Assembly: GCF_004796535.1 (NCBI RefSeq)
Contig: NZ_SPHY01000004.1
Coordinates: forward strand, 169,180-233,179
Reading direction: 5' to 3'
Origin: Sphingomonas flavalba
GTDB taxonomy: Bacteria > Pseudomonadota > Alphaproteobacteria > Sphingomonadales > Sphingomonadaceae
DNA: 64,000 bases
Part shown: positions 1 through 9,334 of the stretch, piece after piece
Numbering within the stretch: the stretch's first letter is position 1
Layout of the letters: each line of letters begins with the position of its first letter
Made by a program: the position numbers and the translations under genes
The notes under the pieces: model-generated
Told to the model about the DNA's origin: nothing
Database searches by the model: none
The model's input: only the letters and a program-made list of their open reading frames with translations

Positions 1-1
1 C

Positions 2-844
2 CTGGACGAGCTCGAAAAGATCATGCGCGCGACCGACGACGCGACCGACCTGACGCTGTGCGTCCGGCTGCGGGTGTCGTCCGAGCACAGCAAGCTGAGT
101 CTCGCCGCCAAGTTCGGCGCCGCGCCGGACGAGGCGAAGGCGCTGCTGTTTGCAGCGCGGCAGGCGGCGGATTCGCTTGGCATCTGCTTCCACGTCGGAT
201 CGCAGGCGATGACGCCGGAGGCCTATGCCGAAGCGATGGAGCGGGTGCGCGCGGCGATCGTCGAGGCGGCGGTGACCGTCGACGTGGTCGATGTCGGCGG
301 CGGCTTTCCCTCGGTCTATCCGGGTATGGAGCCGCCACCGCTGGAGCGCTATTTCGAGACGATCCACCGGGCGTTCGAAAGCCTGCCGGTCAGCTATTCG
401 GCCGAGCTGTGGGCCGAGCCGGGCCGGGCGCTGTGCGCCGAATATTCGTCGCTGATCGTCCGCGTCGAGAAGCGGCGCGGCGACGAACTGTACATCAACG
501 ACGGCGCCTATGGCGCGCTGTTCGATGCGGCGCACGTCGGCTGGCGTTTTCCGGTCACCCTGCTGCGCGAACCGGATTCGGAGGCGCGGCCGATGCCGTT
601 CAGCTTCTACGGGCCGACCTGCGACGACCTCGACCACATGGTCGGGCCGTTCATGCTGCCCGCCGACACCCGCGCCGGCGACTATCTGGAGATCGGCATG
701 CTCGGCGCCTATGGCGCGGCGATGCGCACCGGCTTCAACGGCTTCGGGTCGGACGAGACCCACGAGGCGGAAGACGAGCCGATGGCGTCGCTCTACCTGA
801 ACGAAGCGGCGGTCGAGGTTCCGTCCAACGTCGTCACGCTGTAA
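2..844 (+). CDS. Ornithine decarboxylase-type PLP enzyme, 5' end outside window
   Basis: This is the C-terminal 280 residues of a fold-type III (alanine racemase-like) PLP decarboxylase; the reading frame is open from base 2, so the N-terminus, including the PLP-binding lysine, lies outside the window. Visible family motifs are HVGSQ, the phosphate-binding GGGFPSVYPG loop, EPGRALCAE, and the active-site cysteine motif FYGPTCDDLDHM, followed by the LEIGMLGAYG dimer-interface block. These fit ornithine/lysine decarboxylase better than diaminopimelate or arginine decarboxylase, although substrate cannot be fixed from a fragment. The next gene on the same strand is a deoxyhypusine synthase-like aminobutyl transferase, which uses polyamines, so the pair most likely makes putrescine and then a larger polyamine. 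Cytoplasmic enzyme. Confidence 0.9.
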   Translation: MDELEKIMRATDDATDLTLCVRLRVSSEHSKLSLAAKFGAAPDEAKALLFAARQAADSLGICFHVGSQAMTPEAYAEAMERVRAAIVEAAVTVDVVDVGGGFPSVYPGMEPPPLERYFETIHRAFESLPVSYSAELWAEPGRALCAEYSSLIVRVEKRRGDELYINDGAYGALFDAAHVGWRFPVTLLREPDSEARPMPFSFYGPTCDDLDHMVGPFMLPADTRAGDYLEIGMLGAYGAAMRTGFNGFGSDETHEAEDEPMASLYLNEAAVEVPSNVVTL

Positions 845-864
845 CAGGCCCCGATGATTGTCAC

Positions 865-917
865 GCCGGCGCAGGCCGGCATCCGCCCGCACGGGCGCGA
901 TGCCGGCCTGCGCCGGC
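865..917. repeat. 53-bp nested palindrome between the two polyamine genes
   Basis: Two perfect 19-bp inverted arms (865-883 and 899-917) enclose a spacer that is itself a small hairpin (GCCCG-CA-CGGGC). Each arm can also fold alone as a hairpin with a 4-base loop. It starts 20 bases after the decarboxylase stop and ends 33 bases before the next start. The architecture, a pair of small hairpins in inverted orientation, matches REP/BIME-like intergenic elements and recurs with other sequences near 32.2 kb and 61.6 kb. It may stabilise or attenuate the mRNA; there is no T-run, so it is not a classical terminator. Confidence 0.8.
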
Positions 918-950
918 ATATATCACGTTCGAATTTGCTGGAGATTTGTG

Positions 951-2000
951 ATGACCGAGCCCGTCAACGACACCCGCAAGGCGGAATTGCTGTCGACCAC
1001 CGTCGAGCATGTCGACATCCGCAGCTTCGACGCGCGGCCGATCATCGATTCGATGGGCAAGATGAGCTTCACCAGCCGCGACCTGGCCCGCGCCACCCGC
1101 ATCTACAACCAGATGCTGGAGGACAAGGACTGTTCGATCTTCCTGGTCATCGCCGGGTCGACCTCCGCCGGCGGCTGCATGGACCTGTATGCCGAGTTGC
1201 TGCGCTCGAACATGATCGACGGCGTGGTCGCGACCGGCGCGTCGATCGTCGACATGGATTTCTTCGAAGGGCTTGGCCACAAGCATTATCAGGCGCTCGA
1301 GGTGCCGGACGACAACACGCTGCGCTCGCTCTACATCGACCGTATCTACGACACCTATATCGACGAGGAGCAGCTTCAGGACTGCGACAACACGATCTTC
1401 GCGATCGCCGAGGGGCTGGACCCGAAGCCCTATTCCAGCCGCGCCTTCATCCGCGAGATGGGGCGTTATCTGTCCGCGCACGGCAAGAAGGACAACAGCC
1501 TGGTCAGGCTGGCGTTCGAGCATGACGTGCCGATCTTCTGCCCCGCCTTCGTCGACTCGTCGGCCGGCTTCGGGCTGGTCAAGCACCAGGTGGAGCGCGC
1601 CAAGGCGGGCAAGCCCTATATGGTGCTCGACGCGGTCGCCGATTTCCGCGAGCTGACCGACATCAAGATCAAGGCGGGGACCACCGGCCTGCTGATGATC
1701 GGCGGCGGCGTGCCGAAGAACTTCATCCAGGACACCGTCGTCTGCGCCGAAATCCTTGGCCATGAGGGCGTCGAGATGCACAAATACGCCGTGCAGATCA
1801 CCGTCGCCGACGTGCGCGACGGCGCCTGTTCCTCCTCGACGCTGCAGGAAGCGGCAAGCTGGGGCAAGGTCGACACCGCGCTCGAGCAGATGGTCTATGC
1901 CGAAGCCGGCAGCGTGATGCCGCTGCTCGCTTCCGACGCGTGGCACCGCGGCGCGTGGAAGGACCGGCCTAAGCGCGCCTGGGGCAAGATTTTCGACTGA
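951..2000 (+). CDS. Deoxyhypusine synthase-like aminobutyltransferase (probable homospermidine-type polyamine enzyme)
   Basis: A 349-residue protein of the deoxyhypusine synthase family. The NAD-binding and active-site blocks are recognisable: AGSTSAGGCMDLY, VATGASIVDMDFFE, MIGGGVPKNF, and near the C-terminus EAASWGKVD, where the lysine matches the catalytic lysine that forms the aminobutyl-imine in eukaryotic DHS. Bacteria lack eIF5A, so hypusination is not its job; relatives in bacteria and plants make homospermidine or related polyamines from putrescine and spermidine, and the adjacent ornithine decarboxylase supports that. The ATG at 951 is chosen because GGAG lies 7 bases upstream; an in-frame upstream extension would run through the palindrome. 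The exact amine product is inferred. Confidence 0.88.
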   Translation: MTEPVNDTRKAELLSTTVEHVDIRSFDARPIIDSMGKMSFTSRDLARATRIYNQMLEDKDCSIFLVIAGSTSAGGCMDLYAELLRSNMIDGVVATGASIVDMDFFEGLGHKHYQALEVPDDNTLRSLYIDRIYDTYIDEEQLQDCDNTIFAIAEGLDPKPYSSRAFIREMGRYLSAHGKKDNSLVRLAFEHDVPIFCPAFVDSSAGFGLVKHQVERAKAGKPYMVLDAVADFRELTDIKIKAGTTGLLMIGGGVPKNFIQDTVVCAEILGHEGVEMHKYAVQITVADVRDGACSSSTLQEAASWGKVDTALEQMVYAEAGSVMPLLASDAWHRGAWKDRPKRAWGKIFD

Positions 2001-2068
2001 CCGTTACGGCCTTGCATCGGCCGGGTGATGCGCGCACCCTTCCCGCTTCCTGAGGGGGGAGGGTACCG

Positions 2069-2488
2069 ATGCCTGCCGAAATTCTGCAACCGGTCGCGGT
2101 TCTTGTCGCCTGGTCGCTGGTGATGTGGGGGTGGATGTATGCCACCCGCATCCCGGCGATGAAGAAGGCGCGGGTCAGGCTGGACCCGACGCTGCCGCCG
2201 GGCACGCTGACCAGCACATTGCCGCCCGAGGTCCGCTGGAAGGCGGACAATTACAACCACCTGATGGAGCAGCCGACGATCTTCTACGCCGTCGCGCTGC
2301 TGCTGGCGGTGGCGGGCGCCGGCGACGGCCATATCGCGCATATCGCCTGGGCCTATGTCGTCCTGCGCATCGCCCACAGCATCGTCCAGGCGGTGTGGAA
2401 CCGGATCATGGTCCGCTTCGCGATCTTCACCCTGTCGACGCTGTGCCTGATCGTGCTGGCGGTCCGCGCGCTGGCGGTGGTGTTCTAA
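2069..2488 (+). CDS. MAPEG family membrane protein
   Basis: A 139-residue integral membrane protein with about four hydrophobic segments (residues roughly 5-25, 65-85, 88-108 and 115-137). The stretch RWKADNYNHLMEQPTIFYAV after the first helix is the signature region of MAPEG (membrane-associated proteins in eicosanoid and glutathione metabolism), where it contributes to glutathione binding in characterised members. A strong GGGGGGAGGG ribosome site precedes the ATG. Bacterial MAPEG proteins are mostly uncharacterised and may be glutathione transferases or peroxidases. It stands alone between the polyamine pair and a secreted PEP-CTERM protein, so context adds nothing on function. Confidence 0.85.
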   Translation: MPAEILQPVAVLVAWSLVMWGWMYATRIPAMKKARVRLDPTLPPGTLTSTLPPEVRWKADNYNHLMEQPTIFYAVALLLAVAGAGDGHIAHIAWAYVVLRIAHSIVQAVWNRIMVRFAIFTLSTLCLIVLAVRALAVVF

Positions 2489-2717
2489 GCCCCCGACTCC
2501 CGCGCGATGGACGGCGTTTCCGAAGATCGCCAAGCGTTTCAATGGGGTATGGTTAACTCATTCTTGACGACTCGATCGGGTCGGCAGTAGCCTCCCTCGC
2601 TTGGTGGGTCGCTCGACATAATGAGTTCGACCGTTGCCTGCGATGACGGCCGTCCGATTGGAAAGAGCCGCCGCGCTCCCAGCGATCGTTCGCATCCGAA
2701 CAGGTGGGAGAACAAAC

Positions 2718-3872
2718 GTGAAAATCATCGGAACAACCAGCGCCCTTGCCGTGGCCGGGGGACTGGCCATGCTGGCGGCCGCGGCCGCCCCGACGCAGGC
2801 AGCGACCTATGTCGGCACCGTCATCGCATCCGGGCTGGACAATCCGCGCGGGCTCGCTTTCGGGCCGGACGGCGCCCTCTACATCGCCGAGGCCGGCGCG
2901 CTCAATCCCGGCGGCCCGACCACGATCGGCGGCGAAGGCGCACCCGCCGCTTTCGGCACGACGGGCGCCATCACCAAGGTGTCGGGCGGGACGCAGACGC
3001 GGATCATCACCGGCCTGCCGGCATTCACCAACACCGTTACCGGCGCGGCGAGCGGACCGCAGGACATCGCCTTCTACAATGGCACCGGCTATTTCGTCGT
3101 CGGCCTGGGCACCAATCCGTCCAAGCGCACGAACGAGCTGGGGGCGGCGCCTGAAGCGGCGAACCTTGCATCACTCTACGCGTTCGACGGGGCGACCACG
3201 ACCAAGATCGCCGACCTCGGCGCCTATGAACTGGCCAACAATCCGACCGGCGACCAGATCGACAGCAACCCCTATCACCTGACCGCCGGGCCCGGCGGGC
3301 TGCTGGTGACCGACGCGGGCGGCAACTCCCTGCTGGCCGTCACCGACACCGGGGTCGTTTCCACCGTTGCGACCTTCCCCGCCAACGGCGGTCCCGACGT
3401 GGTACCGACCGGCATCGCGGTCGGCCCGGACGGCGCCTTCTACGTCGGTCAACTGACCGGCTTTCCGTTCACGCCGGGGTCGGCCGACATCTTCCGCATC
3501 GACCCGCTGACCAATACCAGGACCGTCTACGCCACCGGCTTCACCAACATTACCGACATCGCGTGGGGAAGCGACGGCAGCCTCTACGCGTTACAGTTTC
3601 CGCTGACCGGCGGGCTCGGGTCGATCGAGCGGCTGAACGGCGACGGCAGCCACAGCACGATCTTCGGCGGGCTGATCGCGTCGACCGGGCTTGAGATCGG
3701 GCCGGACGGCGCCTTCTACGTCACCCAGTTCAGCGCGTCGCCGGGCACCGGCCAGGTGCTGCGGATCGCGCAGGTGCCGGAGCCGGCAAGCTGGGCGATG
3801 CTGATCCTCGGCTTCGGGCTGATCGGCGGGGCATTGCGCCGGCATCCACGCGCGCGCGTGCGCTGGGCCTGA
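2718..3872 (+). CDS. ScyD/ScyE-like secreted beta-propeller protein with PEPxxWA-CTERM tail
   Basis: A 384-residue exported protein. A GTG start at 2718 is preferred because GGGAG lies 7 bases before it and it opens directly into a signal peptide (KIIGTTSALAVAGGLAMLAA, cleavage likely after PTQA). The body has repeated NHL/SMP-30-like propeller blades such as GLDNPRGLAFGPDGALYIAEAG and IAVGPDGAFYVGQ, typical of ScyD/ScyE family proteins. The C-terminus VPEPASWAMLILGFGLIG then a helix and RRHPRAR is a PEPxxWA-CTERM sorting signal, predicted to be recognised by an exosortase and anchored or released at the envelope. Function is unknown; no exosortase gene is in the window. About 230 bases upstream hold no gene and a possible TTGACG -35 element at 2564. 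Confidence 0.85.
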   Translation: MKIIGTTSALAVAGGLAMLAAAAAPTQAATYVGTVIASGLDNPRGLAFGPDGALYIAEAGALNPGGPTTIGGEGAPAAFGTTGAITKVSGGTQTRIITGLPAFTNTVTGAASGPQDIAFYNGTGYFVVGLGTNPSKRTNELGAAPEAANLASLYAFDGATTTKIADLGAYELANNPTGDQIDSNPYHLTAGPGGLLVTDAGGNSLLAVTDTGVVSTVATFPANGGPDVVPTGIAVGPDGAFYVGQLTGFPFTPGSADIFRIDPLTNTRTVYATGFTNITDIAWGSDGSLYALQFPLTGGLGSIERLNGDGSHSTIFGGLIASTGLEIGPDGAFYVTQFSASPGTGQVLRIAQVPEPASWAMLILGFGLIGGALRRHPRARVRWA

Positions 3873-3923
3873 GCCTATCGGCGGCCGGGCGTGGCCCGAC
3901 CGCGGGCCAGACCGGATCCTGCC

Positions 3924-5126
3924 CTACTCGCTTACAGGGCGTGCGAAGGCGGCGCACAGTTCCACGTGCGTCGACCAGCGGAACTGGCCGACCGGGGTGA
4001 TGCCGGTCAGGCGGTAGCCGCCGGCGACAAGCACCGCCGCGTCGCGGGCGAAGCTGGACGGATTGCATGAGACATAGGCGATCGCCGGCACCCGCGACGA
4101 CGCGAGCTGGGCGACCTGCTCGGCCGCGCCGGCGCGCGGCGGATCGAGAACGACGGCGGCGAAACGGTCGAGGTCAGCGGTCATCAGCGGCCGACGATAA
4201 AGGTCGCGATGCTCGACCGCCAACGGGCGCCCGGCGGCGCCCACCGCCGCCTTCAGCGCCAGCACCGCGTCGCGCCCCGCCTCCGCCGCGTAGACGCGGC
4301 CGGGCAGCGCCAGCGCGAAGGTGCCGAGGCCGGCGAACAGGTCGGCGACCGTCGCCGCCCCGTCGACCGCCGCCTTCACCGCCGCGACCAGCGCCGCCTC
4401 GCCATCTGCCGTCGCCTGCAGGAAGGCATTGTGCGGCAGCGGCACGGCGACGCCGCCGAGCGTGACGGTCACCGGCTGCGGCTCCCACCGAGTCTGCGGG
4501 CCGTAACCGTCGTCGATCGCCAGCCGGGCGAGCGCGTGGCGGGCGGCGAAATCGGTCAGCGCCTCCGCCGCCGCCAGCCCGTCCGCCGCGACCTTGGCGA
4601 GCAGCAGGTCGACGCCCTGATCGGCGAGCGTCATCCGTACCTCCGCGCCGCGCCGGTCGGCGAGCAGGCCGCCGAGCAGCGTGCGCAGCGGCGCGACCAG
4701 CGCAAACAGTTCGGGCGCCAGGATCGCGCATTCCGCCATGTCGACGATACGGTGGCTGCCGCCCTCGCTGAAGCCGATCAGCACCCGTTTCCCGCGCCGC
4801 TCGGCGCGGAGCGACGCGCGGCGGCGGCTGTGCGGCGGCGACAGATGGGTCGGCGCGAAGGGCGGCGCCGGCACGCCCTGCGCCGCCAGCGCGCCGGCGA
4901 TGCGGTCAGCGACGAACCGGGCCTGGCTGAGCATGTCGAGATGTTGGAGCAGGCAGCCGCCGCAGGTCGGGAAGTGGCGGCAGACCGGCGCGACGTGATG
5001 CGGGCCGGCGACGACGATGCCGTCCTGCAGCCGGTCGCCCGGCGCGGCGAGCGGCGCGTGGCGGCCGTCGGCGGTGACGCCGTCACCGCGCGCCGCGACG
5101 CGGACGATCAGGTCGGCATCGCTCAC
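3924..5126 (-). CDS. Class I SAM-dependent RNA m5U methyltransferase (RlmD/RumA family)
   Basis: A 400-residue RNA uracil-C5 methyltransferase. An N-terminal TRAM-like barrel is followed by a cysteine set for a [4Fe-4S] cluster (CRHFPTCGGC and AECAIL), a SAM-binding block VADLFAGLGTFAL, the DPPRAGA motif and the nucleophile block AYVSCNPSSFARD, where the cysteine attacks uracil C6. This fits RlmD/RumA-type modification of 23S rRNA, but alphaproteobacterial members are divergent and the exact target base is unproven, so no symbol is given. The start is GTG, sharing GTGA with the stop of nnr, so the two are translationally coupled. Confidence 0.88.
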   Translation of the reverse strand: MSDADLIVRVAARGDGVTADGRHAPLAAPGDRLQDGIVVAGPHHVAPVCRHFPTCGGCLLQHLDMLSQARFVADRIAGALAAQGVPAPPFAPTHLSPPHSRRRASLRAERRGKRVLIGFSEGGSHRIVDMAECAILAPELFALVAPLRTLLGGLLADRRGAEVRMTLADQGVDLLLAKVAADGLAAAEALTDFAARHALARLAIDDGYGPQTRWEPQPVTVTLGGVAVPLPHNAFLQATADGEAALVAAVKAAVDGAATVADLFAGLGTFALALPGRVYAAEAGRDAVLALKAAVGAAGRPLAVEHRDLYRRPLMTADLDRFAAVVLDPPRAGAAEQVAQLASSRVPAIAYVSCNPSSFARDAAVLVAGGYRLTGITPVGQFRWSTHVELCAAFARPVSE

Positions 5127-6490
5127 AGCGCGGCGCCGAGCGCGGCGGGCAGGCGGGCGACGAGCGCGTCGGCGACGAAGGCCGGGTCGGCGCGGCGGGC
5201 CGCCTCGCCATGCAGCCAGACCGCAGCCTCCGCCGCCGCCAGCGGGGCAAGGCCGCGCGCCAGTTGCGCGGCGACGATGCCGGCGAGCACGTCGCCGGTG
5301 CCGGCGGTCGACAGCCAGGGCGACGCGCCGCCGGCGATCCGCACTGTGCCGTCCGGCGCGGCGATGACGGTGTCCGCCCCCTTGGCGATGACGACGGCGT
5401 CAGCGCGGGCGGCGGCGGCGCGGACTCGGTCGATCTTCGAACCCGGGAGCGCGCCGAACAGCGCGGCGAATTCGCCGTCATGCGGGGTCAGGATGGTGGG
5501 CGCGGCGCGGCCGGCGACCGCCTGTGGCGTCACCTGCCGCAGCGCATCGCCGTCGAGGACCAGCGGCGCCGCGGCGGCGAGCGCGGCGGCGAGCGGCGCG
5601 GCGCCATCCGCGCCAAGGCCGGGGCCGACGAGCAGCGCGCCAAGACGGTGGTCGGCGACCGCCTCCGCCAGCGCATCGGCCGGGCGGGTGACGATGGCAT
5701 CGGGCAGGCCGCCGCCACCGGTGCCGAGCAACAGCACATAGCCGGCGCCGGCATGGGCAGCGGCGTTGGCGGCAAGCCGGGCGGCACCGGGCATCGCCCC
5801 GCCGACGACCGCGACGAGGCCGCGGGTGTATTTATGGTCGGCGGGCGACGGCGGGGCGAGCGCCGGGCGGGCGACGGTGTGAACGGCGGACGGGGCCGAC
5901 AGGCCGATGTCGGCGACGAACAGCCGGCCGCAATGGCCGGCGGCGGGCTGGAGCAGATGCGCCGGCTTCAGCGCGCCGAGCGCCAGCGTCGCGGTGTAGC
6001 GCGGCACCGCGCCAAGCAGCGCGCCGTCATCCGTGACCACGCCGCTCGGCACGTCAACGGCGATGCGGTGGCGCGCCGGAACGGCGAGCGCTGCCTCCAC
6101 CCCAGCGGACAGCGGACGGGTAAGACCGGTGCCGAACAGCGCGTCGACGATCAGGAAGGCGTGGCCGGCCGCCGCCAGCGGCACCACTGACCCGGTCCAG
6201 CGGTTTCGCGCCGCGCGGGCGGCATCGGTTGCCGGGTCGGCGAGGGCGGCGACGGTGACCGGGGCGCCGCGCTCGCCCAGGATACGTGCCGCGACATAGC
6301 CGTCGCCGCCGTTGTTGCCGGGGCCGCAGAGGATCAGGATCGGATGATGGGCCCCGGCGATCCGCCAGGCTAGGTCGGCGACGGCGCGCCCGGCCCGTTC
6401 CATCAGCACCGTCACGCTGGTGCCGGCGGCGATCGCCGCCGCTTCCGCCGCGCGGGTCTCCGCGGCGGTCAACACCGGGAGGCCAGCCAT
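5123..6490 (-). CDS. nnr: Bifunctional NAD(P)H-hydrate epimerase / ADP-dependent NAD(P)H-hydrate dehydratase
   Basis: A 455-residue fusion. The N-terminal half is the YjeF/NnrE epimerase (CGPGNNGGDGYVAARIL near residue 55, DALFGTGL) and the C-terminal half is the NnrD ribokinase-fold dehydratase (ILTPHDGEFAALFG, VIAKGADTVIAAPDG, STAGTGDVLAGI). Together they repair hydrated, inactive NAD(P)H. The fusion is the usual bacterial form and length. The gene sits in a minus-strand housekeeping run: 2 bases after the lipoprotein gene and overlapping the methyltransferase by 4 bases. Confidence 0.94.
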   Translation of the reverse strand: MAGLPVLTAAETRAAEAAAIAAGTSVTVLMERAGRAVADLAWRIAGAHHPILILCGPGNNGGDGYVAARILGERGAPVTVAALADPATDAARAARNRWTGSVVPLAAAGHAFLIVDALFGTGLTRPLSAGVEAALAVPARHRIAVDVPSGVVTDDGALLGAVPRYTATLALGALKPAHLLQPAAGHCGRLFVADIGLSAPSAVHTVARPALAPPSPADHKYTRGLVAVVGGAMPGAARLAANAAAHAGAGYVLLLGTGGGGLPDAIVTRPADALAEAVADHRLGALLVGPGLGADGAAPLAAALAAAAPLVLDGDALRQVTPQAVAGRAAPTILTPHDGEFAALFGALPGSKIDRVRAAAARADAVVIAKGADTVIAAPDGTVRIAGGASPWLSTAGTGDVLAGIVAAQLARGLAPLAAAEAAVWLHGEAARRADPAFVADALVARLPAALGAAL

Positions 6491-6492
6491 GC

Positions 6493-6867
6493 TCAGCGCC
6501 TCCTGACCGTTGCCGGCAGCCGGTAGCGGTCGCCGCCGATCGCCACCTCGATCTCGCCCGCGCCGACGATGCTGACTTCGGCCGCCTCGGCGCCATCCGC
6601 CGCGACGACGCCGCGCCCATCGCCGGTGACCAGCAGCCGGTGGAAGCCGCCGCCGGGATTGCGGACGGTCAGTTCCAGCCCGTCCGCGCCAACCCGGCGT
6701 TCAAGCGTGCAGGCGGCGGCGAAACTCTCCGCGCCGGCGGGGGCGCAGGCCAAGGCGCCGTCGCGCGCGGCGGACGCCGCCGGCTCCGGCCCGTTGCAGC
6801 CGCCGAGCGCCAGCGCCGCAGCCGCCGCGACGAGGAACGACGCGCAATCAGATGTCGGCGTAGACAT
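6493..6867 (-). CDS. Small putative lipoprotein of unknown function
   Basis: A 124-residue protein with a hydrophobic N-terminus ending in a lipobox (LALGGC, cysteine near residue 24), predicting a lipid-anchored envelope protein. The mature part is short, contains two further cysteines that could form a disulfide, and shows no motif I recognise. Its start lies 20 bases inside the end of ilvD and its stop is 2 bases before nnr, so it is co-transcribed with both. The signal peptide n-region lacks a clear positive charge, so an alternative internal start cannot be excluded. Confidence 0.7.
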   Translation of the reverse strand: MSTPTSDCASFLVAAAAALALGGCNGPEPAASAARDGALACAPAGAESFAAACTLERRVGADGLELTVRNPGGGFHRLLVTGDGRGVVAADGAEAAEVSIVGAGEIEVAIGGDRYRLPATVRRR

Positions 6868-8569
6868 GGGTTTCGGACCGCGCCCCCGGATGCGTCAACG
6901 CACCCTTATAGGCCGGGCCGACATTCTGCGCATAGCGCCACAGCGCGCCGGACTGATAGTCGTTGCTGCGCGGCGCCCAGCGGGCGCGGCGTTCCGCCAG
7001 CACATCGTCCGCCACCGCCAGGTCGATGGTGCCGGCTACCGCGTCGATACGGATGATGTCGCCGTCCTCAACCAGAGCGATTGGCCCGCCGACCGCCGCT
7101 TCCGGCCCGACATGGCCGATGCAGAAGCCGCGCGTGCCGCCGGAAAAGCGGCCGTCGGTGACCAGCGCCATCTTCTCGCCCAGCCCCTGCCCGTAAAGCG
7201 CGGCGGTGGTCGACAGCATTTCGCGCATTCCCGGCCCGCCCTTCGGCCCTTCGTAGCGGATGACGATGACCGAGCCTTCGGCGACGGTGCGCGCCTCGAC
7301 CGCCTCGAACGCATCCTCCTCGCAATCGAACACCCGCGCCGGGCCTTCGAACGCCAGCCGGTGCATACCGGCGACCTTCACGATCGCGCCGTCCGGCGCC
7401 AGCGAGCCGCGCAGGCCGACGACGCCGCCGGTCGGCGACAGCGGCGCGCGCGCGTCGTGGATCACCTTCTGGTCCGGGTTCCACGTCACCTGATCGATAT
7501 TCTCGCCCAGCGTCTTGCCGGTGACGGTGATGCAGTCGCCGTGGAGCAGCCCTTCGGCGAGCAGCGTCTTCATCAACATGTAGACGCCGCCGGCCTCGTG
7601 CATGTCCTTTGCGACATATTGGCCGCCGGGCTTCAGGTCGGCGATATAGGGCGTGGTCTTGAAGATCTCCGCCACGTCGAACAGGTCGAAATCGATGCCC
7701 GCCTCGCTCGCCATCGCCGGCAGATGCAGGCCGGCATTGGTCGATCCGCCGGTCGCGGCGACGACGCGCGCCGCGTTCTCGAACGCCTCGCGCGTGCAGA
7801 TCGTGCGCGGGCGCAGGTTGGCGGCGAGCAGGTTCATTACCTGCCGCCCGGCGGCGCGGGCATATTCGTCGCGCGCGCGGTAGGGCGCCGGCATCATGTT
7901 GCTGTTGGGCAGCGACAGGCCGATCGCCTCCGCCACGCAGGCCATGGTGTTGGCGGTGTACTGCCCACCGCAGGCGCCGTGGCCGGGGCAGGCGACCTTT
8001 TCCAGCGCGGTCAGCTCGCTGAGCGGGCAGCCGCCGGCGGCGTGGCGGCCGACCGCCTCGAACACGTCGATGACGGTCACGTCGCGGCCCTGCCAGGTGC
8101 CGGGCAGGATCGACCCGCCATAGACGAAGATCGCCGGCACGTTCAGCCGCAGCATCGCCATCATCATGCCGGGCAGCGACTTGTCACAGCCGGCAAAGGC
8201 GAGCAGCGCATCGTAACAATGGCCGCGCATGCTGAGTTCAACCGAATCGGCGATGACCTCGCGGCTGACCAGCGACGCCTTCATCCCCTGATGGCCCATC
8301 GCGATGCCGTCGGTGACGGTGATGGTGTTGAACCGGCGCGGGGTGCCGCCGCCCTCGATCACGCCGTCGCGGGACGCGTCGGCCTGCATGTCGAGCGTGG
8401 TATTGCACGGCGCGCTGTCGTTGCCCGCCGACACGACGCCGACGAACGGCCGGGCGATCGCTTCCGCATCCAGGCCCATCGCATAGTAATAGCTGCGGTG
8501 CGGCGCCCGTTCGGGGCCGACCGAGACGTGGCGGCTGGGGAGCCGCGCCTTGTCGAATGTCTGTGTCAT
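6848..8569 (-). CDS. ilvD: Dihydroxy-acid dehydratase
   Basis: A 573-residue IlvD/Edd family enzyme that dehydrates 2,3-dihydroxy-isovalerate and -methylvalerate in valine, isoleucine, leucine and pantothenate synthesis. The three iron-sulfur ligand cysteines are visible at about residues 55 (SAPCNTT), 128 ([10 protein letters not shown]) and 200 ([12 protein letters not shown]), and the C-terminal block [21 protein letters not shown] is diagnostic. The length fits IlvD rather than the slightly longer Edd, and no Entner-Doudoroff genes are nearby. It reads out into the lipoprotein gene with a 20-base overlap. Confidence 0.95.
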   Translation of the reverse strand: MTQTFDKARLPSRHVSVGPERAPHRSYYYAMGLDAEAIARPFVGVVSAGNDSAPCNTTLDMQADASRDGVIEGGGTPRRFNTITVTDGIAMGHQGMKASLVSREVIADSVELSMRGHCYDALLAFAGCDKSLPGMMMAMLRLNVPAIFVYGGSILPGTWQGRDVTVIDVFEAVGRHAAGGCPLSELTALEKVACPGHGACGGQYTANTMACVAEAIGLSLPNSNMMPAPYRARDEYARAAGRQVMNLLAANLRPRTICTREAFENAARVVAATGGSTNAGLHLPAMASEAGIDFDLFDVAEIFKTTPYIADLKPGGQYVAKDMHEAGGVYMLMKTLLAEGLLHGDCITVTGKTLGENIDQVTWNPDQKVIHDARAPLSPTGGVVGLRGSLAPDGAIVKVAGMHRLAFEGPARVFDCEEDAFEAVEARTVAEGSVIVIRYEGPKGGPGMREMLSTTAALYGQGLGEKMALVTDGRFSGGTRGFCIGHVGPEAAVGGPIALVEDGDIIRIDAVAGTIDLAVADDVLAERRARWAPRSNDYQSGALWRYAQNVGPAYKGALTHPGARSETHVYADI

Positions 8570-8599
8570 CGCGCACGCCTATGTCCCCACCGGGGGGAA

Positions 8600-9334
8600 T
8601 TACGCAAGTCTGTTGCGTACTATCGCGATGATCGGCGCAAGGATTTCGGCCCAGCGGGCAATACCGGCGGCATCGGCCAGCCCGTCGTTGCGGATTTCCA
8701 GCGCCAGATAGGGAATGGCATGCGCCTCCGCATGGCGGTTCATCGTCGCGTTGAGCAGCTTGCCCGAATAGGGCTGGTTGTCGCCGACGGTAAAACCGGC
8801 CTCCGCCAGCAGAGAGAGGGCGATGCGGGCGGCGCGGTCGTCGCGGTTATAGAGCAGCCCGACCGGCCAGGGTCGTGGTTCGCCGCCCTGTGCCAGCGCC
8901 GGAGTGAAGCTGTGCACCGCGACGATCAGCGCCGGGCGCGCGGCGGCGATATCGGCGGCGATGGCGGCGTGATAGGGCGCCCAGAACCGGTCGAGCCGCG
9001 CCTGGCGCGCTGCCACCGACAATCCGGTATTGCCGGGGATGGCATGGCCGTCGCTCGCCGCCGGAATGGCGCGGGGATCGTCCGGGTCGCGGTTCAGGTC
9101 GACGACGAGGCGGGACAGGGTGGCAAGGAACGCCGCCGCCCCCAGTCGCACGGCCAGCGCGCGGGCCAGCGGATCGGCGCCGATGTCGACGGCGATATGG
9201 GCGGTGAGCAGCGCGTCGGGAATGCCGAGCGCCACGTCCGGCGGCACCGCCGCGCCGGCATGGTCGACCAGCAGCAGGATATCGCTGCCGTCCGTCGAGC
9301 CGGGCAGATGATCGAACCAGGGCGGCGTCGGCAT
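8600..9334 (-). CDS. N-formylglutamate amidohydrolase family protein
   Basis: A 244-residue protein of the N-formylglutamate deformylase family (zinc-dependent hydrolase). Recognisable parts are the N-terminal LLLVDHAGAAVP (usually SxPHxG or DHAS), DIGADPLA, LVVDLNRDPDDP, AVHSFTP and the C-terminal YLALEIRND. Classical members act in histidine catabolism, but there are no hut genes here, and many stand-alone homologues have unknown amide substrates. It begins one base after the stop of the enoyl-CoA hydratase gene, so both are in one transcript. Confidence 0.88.
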   Translation of the reverse strand: MPTPPWFDHLPGSTDGSDILLLVDHAGAAVPPDVALGIPDALLTAHIAVDIGADPLARALAVRLGAAAFLATLSRLVVDLNRDPDDPRAIPAASDGHAIPGNTGLSVAARQARLDRFWAPYHAAIAADIAAARPALIVAVHSFTPALAQGGEPRPWPVGLLYNRDDRAARIALSLLAEAGFTVGDNQPYSGKLLNATMNRHAEAHAIPYLALEIRNDGLADAAGIARWAEILAPIIAIVRNRLA

